Assembly (NCBI RefSeq): GCF_030272615.1
Contig: NC_081414.1
Location: 1,489,501-1,553,500, forward strand
Length of the DNA: 64,000 bases
DNA from: Cryptomeria japonica
Lineage: Eukaryota > Streptophyta > Pinopsida > Cupressales > Cupressaceae
Reading direction: 5' to 3'
Positions within the stretch are counted from its first letter, which is position 1. The number at the start of each line of letters is the position of its first letter. Made by a program: the position numbers and the translations under genes. Under the pieces are notes generated by a model. It searched no databases. It was not told where the DNA came from and was given only the letters and a program-made list of their open reading frames with translations. Positions 23,255 through 34,618 of this stretch are shown here, one piece after another.

Positions 23255-24093
23255 ATGTTGGAAGGCACTCAGAGGTTTAACGACAAGAATTACAATACCT
23301 GGAAACTGAGGATGCTCACCATTTTTGAGTATTGGTGCCTAGATTGGATTGTTTTGGGTAATTGTGCTTATCCCACAAGTTTGATGAGTGTAATCGTGAA
23401 GCGGCTATGCTGCTCAATTTATCATCGATGAGATGCTTCCATAATTGCCATTTGGCAGGACTGCTGCACAAATTTGGACTCACTTGAAGGATCTGCACAA
23501 GACGTCAGATAAAGGCAGAGCTTTCTTCCTTAAAAATATTTGTTCTCAATTATGATGGATGACAATATGTCTTTGCAGGATCATTTAATGAAGATCAAAG
23601 ACATTTGTGATCAACTGGAGGCCATTGGTCACAAGATGGAAGAAGAGGATATGGTGGTTATCACGCTGAAAAGCTTACCACAATCCTATGAGTACTCAAT
23701 CGAAACTCTCAACATTACATCCACCCATGTTGATTTGGAGTTTGATGACCTGTGCAACACGCTCTTTTATCAGCACAAGTGGAAGAAGAAGTTTGGTAGC
23801 AGCAGCAAGACAACCAGTGTAGAATAGGCTTTTACTGCCAAGGACAAGGCTAGCAGAAAGGACAAGGCGAACTGGATGATTCTTCAAAGAATCCAAAGTC
23901 TATCACATGTCACTATTGTGGTAAACTTGGTCATGTGAAGAAGTTCTACAGAAAGCAGTTGGCTGATAAAAAATCCAACTAGGGAGGATCTTAGTAGCAG
24001 GCTCATGTTGGAGAGCATTCGAAGGAGAAGGGGTCAGCCTTCTATGCATTCATGGCCAAAAGACTAGCAGATCATGACAAGTCTTCTGCATGG
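23255..24093 (+). pseudogene. gag: Copia gag with zinc knuckle, frameshifted
   Basis: It begins 'MLEGTQRFNDKNYNTWKLRML', the UBN2/copia gag opening. It continues through 'DNMSLQDHLMKIKDICDQLEAIG' and 'LKSLPQSYEYSIETL'. Frameshifts occur near 23390 and 23540, and a TAG follows 'TTSVE' at 23825. The zinc knuckle at 23908-23949 reads 'CHYCGKLGHVKKFY': the last Cys of CX2CX4HX4C is Tyr. The 3' end is cut by the element at 24094, where 'SSAW' meets the CATGG target duplication. Confidence 0.75.
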
Positions 24094-26360
24094 TGTTGAT
24101 GTGTTTTTCATGCACATGCGAACACAAAATAAAATACTTGAAAGTATCTTATCCTCTCTTGATCAAAGTTACTCAAATGCTGAAGATTGGCTTAAGGATC
24201 ACTTGAGATAACTCCAAGGTTTTGATATGTCGGGTCACTACGTGTGGATAAGTTCTGTTGGTTGATGTGATTATGTTGGAATCACAAGGGGCCTTTACGT
24301 TGAATTGTTGAATGCTTGAATTGCCGGAATTTGATCATTTGATGTTACAATCTTGTGATGCTTTTTATCCTAAACTAGCTTGAGTTAAAAAAACAAGCAA
24401 AAGGGAAACGGTTGAAGAATTTATCCTAAAGCCTAGAACGCAAGAAGATGGATGAATGATTAGATGGAATCCTATTGGGAAAGGTCTCACCATCAAATTG
24501 AACGATTTGACACAAGCTCAGTGCAATCTTCTAAGGTGCAATTCAAAGATGTTCAAAGCATTGCCATCAAACATTGATTACCATTCAAGTCAATGCATAA
24601 ACAATGGATGCATAACAATTGAAGTTAAACTCATATAATTCTAGTTGACCACGCGAGGCACACTTACAATCAACAAGAGGCTAGTGGTATGGACTAAATG
24701 GATTCCATACAAATGCATTCAACAAATTCCTCCATTCAATCTAATCAACATGAAAGCAAATGAGAAGTAGAAACCCTGAGACTTGTTGAAATAATACATT
24801 TCACCATAACTTCAATGAAAAGAGTATCTCTTTTACAAGTCTTTAACAACAATTTCTTTCTCTCCTAATCTATTCTAGACGCTAATCAACTATTCACTAT
24901 TTTGCTATTTACTATTACTATTAGCCTTTACAAATGAAGAGCTTGAGCTTTATATAGAGAGCTCATTACAATGAGTGGCCAGGATTGAATCTCCATCAAT
25001 GGCCGAGATTTTACAAGGAAATACCTAATTAGGGTTTGTTACAACAAACTCTTCTTAGCCAATGAAATAATTACAGCATTTGGACACATGTCCTCTTTAG
25101 AATAGTTGACCAATAGATAGTTGGGGTAGGTACATTGAAGTTTGTGCCCCCATGAATGAGCCCGATTCATTGAATCTGGATATGCTGATGCAGGACCTCC
25201 TTTGATTGGTGGAGTAGTGACTGGGACGATGACTAGGACGCCATCTCATCTTGCACTTGTAGACTTGGTAGATCATCATGAATGAGTATTGAATAACATT
25301 TCTTGATACTCAACATTATCTTGTTTGTTCAATGTGATGATGATGAGAAGCGAACTTTGATTAACTCTTCTGAAACTATCTGCTTCCTCGATCATGTTTG
25401 ATGTAGGTTGTGTGATGACTTTGATTGATCTTCCTTGCTCATGATACACTTGGTGGGATTATACTCCTCAATGTACTGGCTTTGATTCTTGAATTCTCGA
25501 AGGGAATTCAAGATTGTAAAACATTCTTCCAATCATGTAAGTTATCTTCCCTTCTGACTAATGCCTTGACCTTGATTTCATGACTCGAGCTTGATCTTGA
25601 TGTTGTTTGCAGTTCGTATCTTCATCCTTTGTTACCTGCAAAATAAACAAAGATAGTATTAAACACACATGGATAGGTTTCACAAACCTACAATTTGGTA
25701 TACCCTTAAAACGATGATGAGATGGTGATTCTATCTTTCATTCCCATATCTGATTTGGAAGTGCTCCAAGGTCTGAGTCACAGCTTTGGAGATATCATTC
25801 CACCTTTTATATGCAAATGTAGGGTTGATTACACAGAGATTCTGATCTGAAAATGCCTTTAAAATCAGAATAATGATCTTCAAATTGATTCCATTCTCCT
25901 TGTCACTGTGTGTTTGATCAATGAAATGATCAAACCTTTGTCCAAAATTGCCAATATAGATAACTTCGCTCCTCAAACTTGCTATCAAAATCGCAGATTG
26001 TGGATGAACCTGTCTTTCAAAATAGTGATCTCAGGGATAAAGATCTGAATGTTTCTCTTGAAATCGATTTCTTCTTTCTTGCAAATAAGTGTGTGATCAA
26101 TGAAATGATCACTCACAATCACTGCTGTAGGTGAATTCGATGAATGTTTGCTCAAGGTAATGATCAACTCTTCAATCAAAATCGCTTATGTAGAAAGAAA
26201 ATCGTGATTTTCAAAGATGCAGATATGAATATTGAATTGATTTTCACCCTTCTTACAAATGTGCAATGATCAAATTTGCTATGCTTATGTAGACAAATTC
26301 GCCCTTCTTGATTGTTGAACCTGCACCTATTGTGACTGAGTTTGTCTTAGTGCTGATTGA

Positions 26361-26421
26361 AATTCGCTTTGATTGCTGATGAATTCGCTTTGATTGCTGA
26401 TGAATTTGCTTTGATTTGATG
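26361..26421. repeat. 21-bp tandem repeat, three copies
   Basis: AATTCGCTTTGATTGCTGATG occurs at 26361 and 26382, with a variant at 26403. Confidence 0.8.
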
Positions 26422-26600
26422 GTTAGATGATTGTTCTAAACTTCCTTATATAGGCGCTGGAGGTTGAAGGGTGTGTCTTTTCATTTCAAAGTTTCCTAGG
26501 TCGACTTTCATTGTCAAAAAAACAAAACTTTTAATTGCACTTTTGGAGACCGACTTTGCACCATTATTAATTCTTTCAACTTTGGCGGATTTTAGAGAGG

Positions 26601-26852
26601 TCATTGCAACTCTTCATCGAATCGGATTTTAGGGGGGTCATTGCAAGCAAATCAGAAATTGAGTGGGTCATTGCATGCAAAGATCAATTCGGAAATTAGG
26701 GGGGTCATTGCATGCAAAGATCAATTTGAAAATTAGAGGGGTCATTGCAAGCAAAGATCAATTCGGAAATAAGGGGGGTCATTGCATGCAAAGATCAATT
26801 CGGAAACTAGGGGGATCATTGCAAGTTTACCATCAAGTCGAAATTCTCAATG
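26601..26852. repeat. 37-bp tandem repeat, about six copies
   Basis: TCATTGCA starts at 26601, 26638, 26668, 26705, 26742, 26779 and 26816, so the period is 37 bases with one shortened unit of 30. The unit core is GGGGTCATTGCATGCAAAG followed by ATCAATTCGGAAA. An ORF at 26663-26869 is produced by the repeat. Confidence 0.85.
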
Positions 26853-27333
26853 ACCATTGCACCATTTGATCTTAGTAAATATTTATCAGCACCTTTGCAT
26901 CTTCAATATTTGGTCGGACTTTTGAATGAGCTTTGCATCATTGCTTTCTTGGTGCAAATTTAAATGATCATTGCAACTCTTTCCTTGGCGGCAACGTGGA
27001 TTTTAGAGGGAGCATTCTAGTTGAAGACCTTTTCAGTGAAGACCTTTGTAGTGCAAAGCTTGAGTGGTGAAATTGACTTGCTTTGCAGTTTGAGACTTGA
27101 TCAGCCAAATTAGATAGCTTTGCAATGCAAATTTGAAATTGTTAAGCTAACATTGATCTTTTGAGTAAACTCATGGCTTTGTCAAGTTTCACATCAAAAC
27201 CCTAGTTCATGCCATCTCAAACCCCTAATGCCCTCTAATTTGCAATTTGACAACCTTCAGCAACATCAACCACCTTGACAAGGTTGACAACACATGGTAG
27301 TTAGTACTTAGTAGAATGACCATTAAGGAAGAG

Positions 27334-27544
27334 TATTAAAGTAATATTGTAATATTTAGCTTATGATGGCCATTTAAGTTGTTTAGTTAGTTTTTAGTAA
27401 CTTTCTATTCTATAAGTTTGTATTTAGATTCTTTCTATTTTTTCTTTAGTTCTTGATCATTTCTGTTATGGAAAGATCTTTTGTAATTGCTTATATAAGG
27501 AGCATTCCTCTCCGTTGTTAATAGAACAATCAATTGTTATTTCA
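27334..27544 (+). repeat. 3' LTR of the gag-only copia element
   Basis: A 211-bp partner of 22508-22726 with small indels and scattered substitutions. It begins TATTAAAGTAATATTG and ends TTATTTCA. Confidence 0.75.
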
Positions 27545-28961
27545 AATAGGAGATCACAATAACTAGTGGGGGTTTGGATTGGAGACCCTCATGGGTTTGA
27601 GGGGCAGCAACGCTAAGCTGCACAAGGTGTTAGATGTGAGAAAAATCCAACGATAGAGGGGGTGCAGGGGAACTTGGAAATGGGGGTTCGGGGCTATGCA
27701 CCCAAATTGTTTTTAGAGAAAATGAGAAAAGAGAGTGAAAAGAGCAAAATGATCTTTGTATTGGGCGAATTGATGCTTTTAGGGGCATTTGGATGCAAAA
27801 AAAAGAGTCAAAAGAGGTCTTGATTTTGTTACTTTTTGGTGCTCAACGCCTTTGGGTATTGCCTAAGTATGTTTGGTATGTAGCTTGGGTGTACCCAAAT
27901 GCTCGGGTACGTACCCTAGGCATATCGGATGTACCTCCGAGCAAACCCATACCCATACATACTCGGAATTTGTGCAGGAGGCCTTAAGGGTGTATTCGGT
28001 CCTCCGAGCAAACCCATACCCATACGTACTCGGAATTTGTGCAGGAGGCCTTAAGGGTGTATTCGGTAACATTGTTGGAACTCAACAATAATTTGTCTGA
28101 CCCAAATTTTTCAATGACTCAGGTCTCGACGATAACTTGGCAAATTTTCCTAACATTAGAAAACACATAATTTGTTAAAATATTCTTCAAAAACATTCAG
28201 ATAATATTAATTTCCTTAATATATAGATCAAAACAAGAGTTCAATAGTAAATACACATCATAGACTAGATTTTTTTTTGATATGTTAATAATGGACTGGG
28301 GGGTCCACTCCCTTTATATAATTGGGGTTTGCACCCTTTATGTAATTGTTTTTTTTTAAACAGCAGTGTGAACATCAATCCTTGGAAAAAGGAGTACTTT
28401 GAAAATGATCAGCTATTTTTTTTTTTTTGATATGTTAATTTTGGAGTGGGGGTCCTATATATATATATTAGCAGCAGCGGAAGCGTCAATCTTTGAAAAG
28501 GTTTGCTCTGAAAATTACAAAAAACAACTTCAGCTAGAGACCATCATTGTTGAAATCCCTAAAAACTGCTTTTACACATTGAGGACTCAGGTATGGTTGT
28601 GATTGACTTGTTGTGAAGCAGCTGAAACTTGTTGCATAACAACTGAAAACTTATGTAGCATTTGAAGATTGTTGCATAGCAATTGAAACTTGTTTTGCAG
28701 CAACTAAAGACTGTTGCGTAGCAATAGAATCTTGCTAAGCAACAACTAAGGACTGTTGTGCAACATTTGAAGTTTCATTATGCAGTAACAAAAAACTAGT
28801 GTATAGCAACTCTAGAGTTGTTACATAGCAACCCAAAAGCTTCATACCCAGCAACTACAGCTCTTCCTTGCCACCGGTAGCTTTAGAATCGGCAAGATTT
28901 ATAATTATTGCTAAATTTTAACCATGAAGTGAGGGATTTATCATTGATTGATAAGGTGGTT
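27545..28961. other. Intergenic DNA with short repeats
   Basis: No gene. It holds a 67-bp tandem duplication (27934-28067), two poly-T plus GATATGTTAAT segments (about 28270 and 28425), and a loosely repeated GTTGCATAGCAACTGAAAC block between about 28605 and 28860. Confidence 0.6.
27934..28067. repeat. 67-bp tandem duplication
   Basis: The unit beginning CCTCCGAGCAAACCCATACC occurs at 27934 and 28001 with one difference that I can see (CATACAT against CATACGT). This implies a recent duplication. Confidence 0.85.
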
Positions 28962-29096
28962 GTAGTGTAAAAAAATCAGTCCTTGCAAAGGAATGCATAT
29001 CTTTCTTGAAAACCAATCTTATTTACTACAGTGGTATGAATCAGTGGTTCCACAAACTGTTTAGATTTACCCTTTTACAAATATCTATAACTGGAA

Positions 29097-30150
29097 TGTA
29101 AAATTCCTTACTAGGAACTGACTGCAATTAAATGTATATGACCAGATTATACAGAGATGTATTATTTGACTTAGCCGGTTGTTTATTGAATTGCCTATGA
29201 ATTTCATTCAACAATATAACCCGTGCAGTCCAAAATTAACTTTCATGCTTATTGATCATCATAGCATTGATTGAACAGACATTATACAACATTCAATATC
29301 GTATAGTTAAATATTTCATGGTGCACCTGTTAGTTCGCGGTGATGGCAGTGCCAAAATCGTCGCGGTGGTCCTCCGGAAGAATCTTCGTATGCTCATTGG
29401 TAGGCAACGTGAAGAGACACCTGGGAATGCCGACGTTTCACTGCTCCATCCCGAACTTCAATCCCACTTATCTTGTACGGAATAGACAATAAAGACACCG
29501 GTCTGCACCCCCCGTCACAGCCACTGCGTGTTGTCTGCGATACCCACGCGATAGGAAATATATCCCGATACCGGCTCTTCTTGCCACGAGATACAAGTTG
29601 ATTGTATCGTCTTGTCTCTGCGTCTGGAGTTCACACCCCGTCACGAGCATAAGGGATATGCATATACGCTCTGGGTCTCACGCCATTACGGCACTCCACG
29701 GCATATACCAGCACGACTCCCTTTCCAGTCTCACGTCGCCACCCCACTCCTTACGCTACCACGGCTCCACCAATAGGCCAGTTCTCACTGACGAGAGGAG
29801 GCTGAATCCAGTTTGTATCCCGTCACACAGGAATGTAATTCTTTTCTCCAGGCATTGTTTTGTATAAAATCCGATACTCTCCTTGTTTGCCAAATCCTTA
29901 TTTAAAAGACAAATAGCGGGTAAAATTCCCGTAGAAAAACCAACTCCCGCAAGGATTAAATAATCAAATAATAGCTAGGCAAAATAATTAAGCAAAACTA
30001 ATATTTAACTTTTAATCTTTATTGAAAATTCAAATATTGAACTCTTATTATAATATATTAGTCATCATTTGAACTAATATAAAATAAGGAAAGTTCATTT
30101 TATTCACAATTAATACCATCAAATGGTATTAAATCGATGGGGACATCACA
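29097..30150. mobile_element. 1,054-bp TG..CA insertion with 5-bp TSD (probable solo LTR)
   Basis: It starts TGTAAAATTCC, ends GGGGACATCACA and is flanked by TGGAA at 29092-29096 and 30151-30155. The dispersed repeat continues on both sides, which confirms insertion. About 29330-29850 is far more GC-rich than its surroundings and has CCCGTCAC three times. No coding region or internal PBS is visible. A solo LTR is the simplest reading. Confidence 0.7.
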
Positions 30151-30667
30151 TGGAAATTACAAATGGAAATATAAAATATTTAATTACAACTTGAAATATC
30201 CAATTATAACAAACTGGTGAAATTATATCTCTGCACAATAAAAATTACAATCTGATTTATAAAGAAATAACAAGTACTGATTGTAGAGAATATTTTGGTA
30301 CTTTTTGAAACCTCAGCTACAGACACTAGCGCATAGTGTGGATGTCCTCTTGTTGTGCTGTGATCTGATATAGATGCAAAACAAAAAGTATAGAATGTCC
30401 TGCACACAGAATGAATTTAGTGAGCTCACAGTGCACAAAAAATATTTGAAATGGAAAAAATGATAGGAAACTAACTATAATATCCAAAAGCCAGAAAATT
30501 GAAGAAAAAACTGGAAGGAGACTGAGGATATCACCAAAGATTGTTACTCACTTCCAATATAGAATTTGCACACAAGGAGAAAAATAAAAATATTTCTGTT
30601 TTGGCTGTTTGATGGTTTTGCTTCTATCAAACCCCCATTTGGGCATTTCTACCTTTACGGTAGGCAG

Positions 30668-31217
30668 GATTTTTGAAAGATGTATATAAAAAATGCAAAT
30701 GTGATTGCTTCAAAATGAAATTATTGTATCTGTGATATAGAATGATCTGATTGCACTATGCTAACACCAATACTCTTTAAATGCTAGCATAGAGTGGTAA
30801 ACAGAGTGAGGAGGAGACTACAGAATAAAACAAGATCACCTGGAAGATGTGAAAATCCTCCAAGGGAAGTTTTGTTGCTTCTGTAATGCTGTTCTTCACA
30901 ATGCAACACCCATTTCGGTATTTCTACTTCGACGATAGCCAAGATTTTTGAAAGATGTATATAAAAAAATGCAAATGTGATTGCTTCAAAATTAAAGTAT
31001 GTTTGCTGTGATATAAAATGATCTGATTGCACTCTGCTAACACCAAGACTCTTTAAATGCTAGCATAGAGTGCTAAACTGAGTAAGGAGGAGGGAGGAGA
31101 CAACAAAATAAAACAAGATCACGTGGAAGCTGTGAAAAACCTCGAAGGGAAGTACTGTTGCTTTTGTAATGTTGTTCTTCAGAATCTCACTTCAAGAAAA
31201 CATCATGCAAAATGAGA
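30668..31217. repeat. 275-bp tandem duplication within dispersed repeat copy A
   Basis: GATTTTTGAAAGATG starts at 30668 and again at 30943. The following TGCTAACACCAA, TAGCATAGAGTG and AAACAAGATCAC landmarks repeat at the same spacing. Copy B at 55757-56870 has one unit only, so the duplication is specific to copy A. The two units are clearly diverged. Confidence 0.75.
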
Positions 31218-31500
31218 GAAAGCTTGCCGTGTATACAGAATGAGATAGAGCTTTTTCAAAAATTGCAAAGATGAATGCATGAGAGAGCATCAAAAATCAA
31301 CTTTGTTCTTTGAAAATGGCAAGTTGAGTTGATTTTGTCCTATGTGATTGCATGCAGGAGCATTACTTCCAGAATATCCATGGAAAGGTAATGCTTCAAT
31401 GACCATTGGAATCGCGAATGTTTGTGGGACACTAGCCTGCCACACGGATGTTTGCGCATAGCACACTCAGAAAGACAAGAACAACATAAAATTGCTAGAA

Positions 31501-33062
31501 AAATAAGATTTTGGTGTTAACATTTTGTAATTAGAACACTTTATATCAAAGGCTAAAGAGAGGACATTATGTAGTGTGAAATTGCAAGGGTATGTAGTTT
31601 ACGACAATACATTTTGCCGCCAATTTGGCATTCATATGAATTAAATGCATTCTAAAGTAGGAAATGAAAATGACACTTGTTACCTAAGGATACTGTAGAG
31701 GAAGCAAAATCTTCAAATCAAGTGGATATGCCGCTTGAAAGAGGACCTACAAAAACAACTAAGGTATCTTACACAAAACATGGATATTATGCAAAAACTT
31801 TTATATAACTTGTTAACTGAAAAATACACTAAGCACAAAAAAGACACTCATGTAAACAAGTACACATAAACAACACTTAACAAGATAGAGAAAGAGGAGA
31901 GATGACAAAAAGAGCATGTAATAAATGATTTAATAGGTATGGTTAGCAAACTACATTATGCTAAATTCCATACAATGCTTTTGATCAATCATGGTTATTA
32001 CAAGTTGCATTGTAGGATAACCATGAAAAGGGTAGGAGATATGAGGGCATATAGTCTAGCAACTTGTGTTATGCTAGGTAGTTTGTATGCTACCAAGCTA
32101 CAAAGAGAGCATAAAGCTGATTGACATTAACAAAATATGGTGTGTGCATTGTGAGAGCCCCTCTCTAAAATAATCTCATGATGTCGAAAATGCAAGTTAT
32201 TTTAAGGAGAGAGAAAAAGACGAGATGCTCAACATGTAAGCATCAACAAGTATGTTACATCATGAAACACAAAACATTGTGTTCATGGAATAACATTAGA
32301 CAATATAGGGATGTCACATAAAGAACTAAAATATCACTTGCACAAATGAAAACTATAGGATCCATAGACTTGGGGTCTGTATGAATGTATAATAATCATG
32401 TATGTAAGAGGAAGGATTTGTAAAGTCATTATTCTCTAAGTGTAGTGGAACTAAGAGCATAAAGGAAGAAAGTCTCATGAGAAGAAATAAAACTTTTAGG
32501 TCAACATGGAAAAGACTTGAATGCCTCAATTCTTTGCATCGTCCCCAAAAATCGCAAATGCAAAATACGACAAATTAAAGAACGATGATGCAAACAAGAA
32601 GAATTGACAACATTTCATGTTCTCGGTATCCATGTCCTTACAAGGGTATCATGGGTCCTCTGAGGTAGATTAACAAACATGAACTAGAAAGCACTGGGGA
32701 ACACAAAACAATCATGCAAACTTATAAATTCAATGGATAAGAAGGTACTGCTCTAAAGATCATCTTCAAACATATCATTGGTTTGCCAATCTTGGTCATA
32801 AGGGTGTTGGAAATTTGAGTTATGTTGTCATTGATGTCAAACTTTTTGGTCCGGATGTGGTCTAGTTTGTGCAAACTATAGTTGGTGATAGGTGAGTTGT
32901 TCAGATGTTGTCATGTAAGTATATGAAGGTTTCTCTATTTTGTTTTGTTGATTAAGGGTGTCAGAAATTGGGGTTGTTGTTGAGTTTGATTTGTGCCAGT
33001 TTGTGTTGACCATTTGTGATGAAAACATGTGGATTGGGTTAGATTGATAAGTGAACACCTAC
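31501..33062. other. Intergenic DNA without a recognised gene
   Basis: AT-rich, with only short chance ORFs. An imperfect inverted repeat (CTCTCTAAAATAA about 32162, TTATTTTAAGGAGAG about 32199) is present. TGTTGGAAATTTGAGTTATG near 32805 resembles the opening of the Sirevirus-like LTR at 15136 and may be an LTR edge. Confidence 0.4.
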
Positions 33063-33397
33063 ATGAGCAATTGGTGGGTTATTAGAAGATTCCACGATTA
33101 TATCTGTGTTCCCCATTGTTCTATGTACTTGCTGGTAGCGAGCCGTTTTGGCTAGGCTTGAAAGTTAAAGGTTCTCTTGCGACGGGCTCGCATGTATATG
33201 ATTGTTTTCCTCAACTGTGAAAGGATGTGGGCATGAGGAACTTTTCACCTGTCCATGATGCATTCTCTATGACCCTGGTGAAAAGGATTAGAGGGTCACT
33301 TGAAAGAAGAATTTCTGTAGAAGCTGCGACCTTGGTTATGCAATTTGGGAGTTATTACATCCAGTTCAATACATTCTCTTATCTGAGAATCAGGGGT
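33063..33397 (+). pseudogene. 5' part of an accessory ORF split by the gypsy element
   Basis: From ATG at 33063 the frame reads 'MSNWWVIRRFHDYI'. After a frameshift near 33105 the continuing frame reads 'LAGSEPFWLGLKVKGSLATG' and, after one TGA, 'FNTFSYLRIRG' up to 33397. The next codon is at 45154 on the other side of the gypsy insertion, where the same frame continues as 'YEKALLKLPRYALDY'. The two halves belong to one ORF, of the retroelement accessory type by its look. Function unknown. Confidence 0.6.
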
Positions 33398-33749
33398 TGT
33401 TAGGGGTAAATAACATATGTTAGTAGGAATGATAGTTATAATTGTGTTTATGTTGTGTTTATGGTTATGTTGCGTCGCCGAGAGGTTCCCTTCGGGTAGT
33501 TGGGAGTTGGTGACGGTTGGCAACTTTGCCAACCGTCGGGTCTATATATTGTTTGGATGGAACCTCGGTAGGGGAGATTATGTATGGATATATTCTGGAT
33601 AATTCAATAAAGATATAACCCTTCCGATCTAGTTTGTTATCATTACTACTTATGCTGAGATGTGTGAATGTTCTGTTACGTGAATAACTGGTACGTGTGG
33701 AGAACAATGTGTTATCTGTGAGTGTTACCAACCTTACATTAAGGACTAA
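33398..33749 (+). repeat. 5' LTR of the plus-strand gypsy element
   Basis: TGTTAGGGGTAAATAACATA to TTACATTAAGGACTAA. It has a TATA-like TCTATATATTG near 33540, AATAAA near 33606, and a hairpin at 33512-33537. It is 12 bases longer than the 3' LTR because of a TGTTTATGTTG-type duplication near 33440. Confidence 0.85.
33512..33537. repeat. Perfect 12-bp inverted repeat just before the LTR TATA box
   Basis: GACGGTTGGCAA, two bases, TTGCCAACCGTC. In the 3' LTR the pair at 44919-44944 keeps outer arms of 10 bases (GACGGTTGGC / GCCAACCGTC), with a change at the centre. Confidence 0.85.
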
Positions 33750-33750
33750 T

Positions 33751-33763
33751 TGGCGCCGTTGCC
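33751..33763 (+). promoter_or_regulatory. Primer-binding site, tRNA-Asp type
   Basis: TGGCGCCGTTGCC matches the complement of the plant tRNA-Asp 3' end over 13 bases and starts one base after the LTR. Confidence 0.8.
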
Positions 33764-33840
33764 TGAACGAACCTGGAGATAACCATGGCGGCAGGTGGAA
33801 GGAATTAATGGGCCAACCATTCAACTAGCAATTAATTGTC

Positions 33841-34406
33841 GTGGACAGCGACATGCACGAAGAGAGTACCGCGGAAGAGGCACGAGAGGATCAGTTGATG
33901 ACAGACTTGGTAGAGTTGTGGGATGTGTCGGTCACGCAGTACGTGCAGAGAGAGGCTCGAGAGATTGTCGTCTCGGAAGGCACGGTACGTGGTGAACTCA
34001 CCGTCAGCACTCCCGTCTTTGACTTGCTCGGAAGTATTCCGAGGTTACTCGCCAGAAATCTGATTGCACTTCAAGACCAAAGGGAGGAAACTGCACGAGA
34101 ACTTCGTTGGCAACAAGTACTCCGAAGGTACGAGGAGCGGGGCCGTAGGGAGGAAGTGGAGAGGCAGGAAAGTCGACGCCGTACCTCTGACACTTGATGC
34201 CCCTACGGCCAAACAAGGACAAACGTACTACTGCTAGCGAAGGAGTGGATGAGAGAACTGTACAGAGATCTCTCCGCATAAAAGAACAAGCCGAACGAAG
34301 ACGACAGCTAAGGGAGGTTGCTGACTCGAAGAGCTCAGAGAAATGCAACAGAAGTCGGAGTGTGAGTCGGAGTCGTAGTCGGGAGAGACAAAGTCCGTGT
34401 ACGTGA
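33841..34406 (+). pseudogene. Charged Arg/Glu-rich leader ORF of the gypsy element
   Basis: Two adjoining frames (33841-34197 and 34194-34406) encode a helical Arg/Glu-rich protein ('RRYEERGRREEVERQESRRR') that ends in an Arg-Ser repeat ('RSRSVSRSRSRERQ'). It lies between PBS and gag and is probably the N-terminal part of gag, shifted by a small indel. It has no enzymatic motif. Confidence 0.5.
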
Positions 34407-34618
34407 AAGGAGTTGGCCGAGGTCACTAGGAACCTACCACTTCCAGATGTAGCGGAGGAAGATCTTGCCGATCAAGCCCCACACTCGATGTCAAGTGAAG
34501 CGGAGCCGAGTCGCAGAGCAAAACGTTAGAATATTCTGAACAAGGAGAGGAGACGGTAGGGGACCTGCACGAAGAGATCGCCACAATTTTTGAAGCAACA
34601 TTATCTGACATCAGGAAT

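Larger units (their letters stand above)
24094..27292. mobile_element. 3.2-kb TG..CA insertion inside copia gag, with 5-bp TSD
   Basis: The unit starts TGTTGATGTG, ends GTTGACAACA and is flanked by CATGG at 24089-24093 and 27293-27297, a perfect 5-bp target duplication. It has no coding capacity, and I find no second copy of either end inside it. A very long solo LTR or a large non-autonomous LTR derivative fits best. It contains a 21-bp repeat (26361-26421) and a 37-bp repeat (26601-26852). Confidence 0.7.
22508..27544 (+). mobile_element. Gag-only Ty1/copia retrotransposon (TR-GAG-like), interrupted
   Basis: Similar LTRs flank the unit at 22508-22726 and 27334-27544. The left LTR is followed at once by TGGTATCAGAGC, the initiator tRNA-Met PBS. 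AAGGAAGAG precedes the right LTR as a polypurine tract. The only coding part is gag (23255-24093). After the last gag codons only about 36 bases remain before the right LTR once the 3.2-kb insertion at 24094-27292 is subtracted. Protease, integrase, RT and RNase H are absent. It therefore looks like a non-autonomous gag-only element of about 1.8 kb, not merely a copy whose pol was displaced. No flanking target duplication was found. Confidence 0.7.
28962..31500. repeat. Dispersed non-coding repeat, copy A
   Basis: Long stretches match 55757-56870: 'TGCAAAGGAATGCATATCTTT', 'AAACTGTTTAGATTTA', 'TTGAAAGATGTATATAAA' and 'TGCTAACACCAAGA' with their surroundings, in the same order and orientation. 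Copy A is interrupted by the insertion at 29097-30150 and carries an internal 275-bp duplication. No ORF is conserved. Its class is unknown; an old LTR is possible. Confidence 0.65.

Noticed and set aside
29330-29850. 5S or other rRNA, or organellar DNA
   Set aside because: The GC-rich block first suggested it, but I find no 5S internal promoter and no familiar rRNA or plastid motif.
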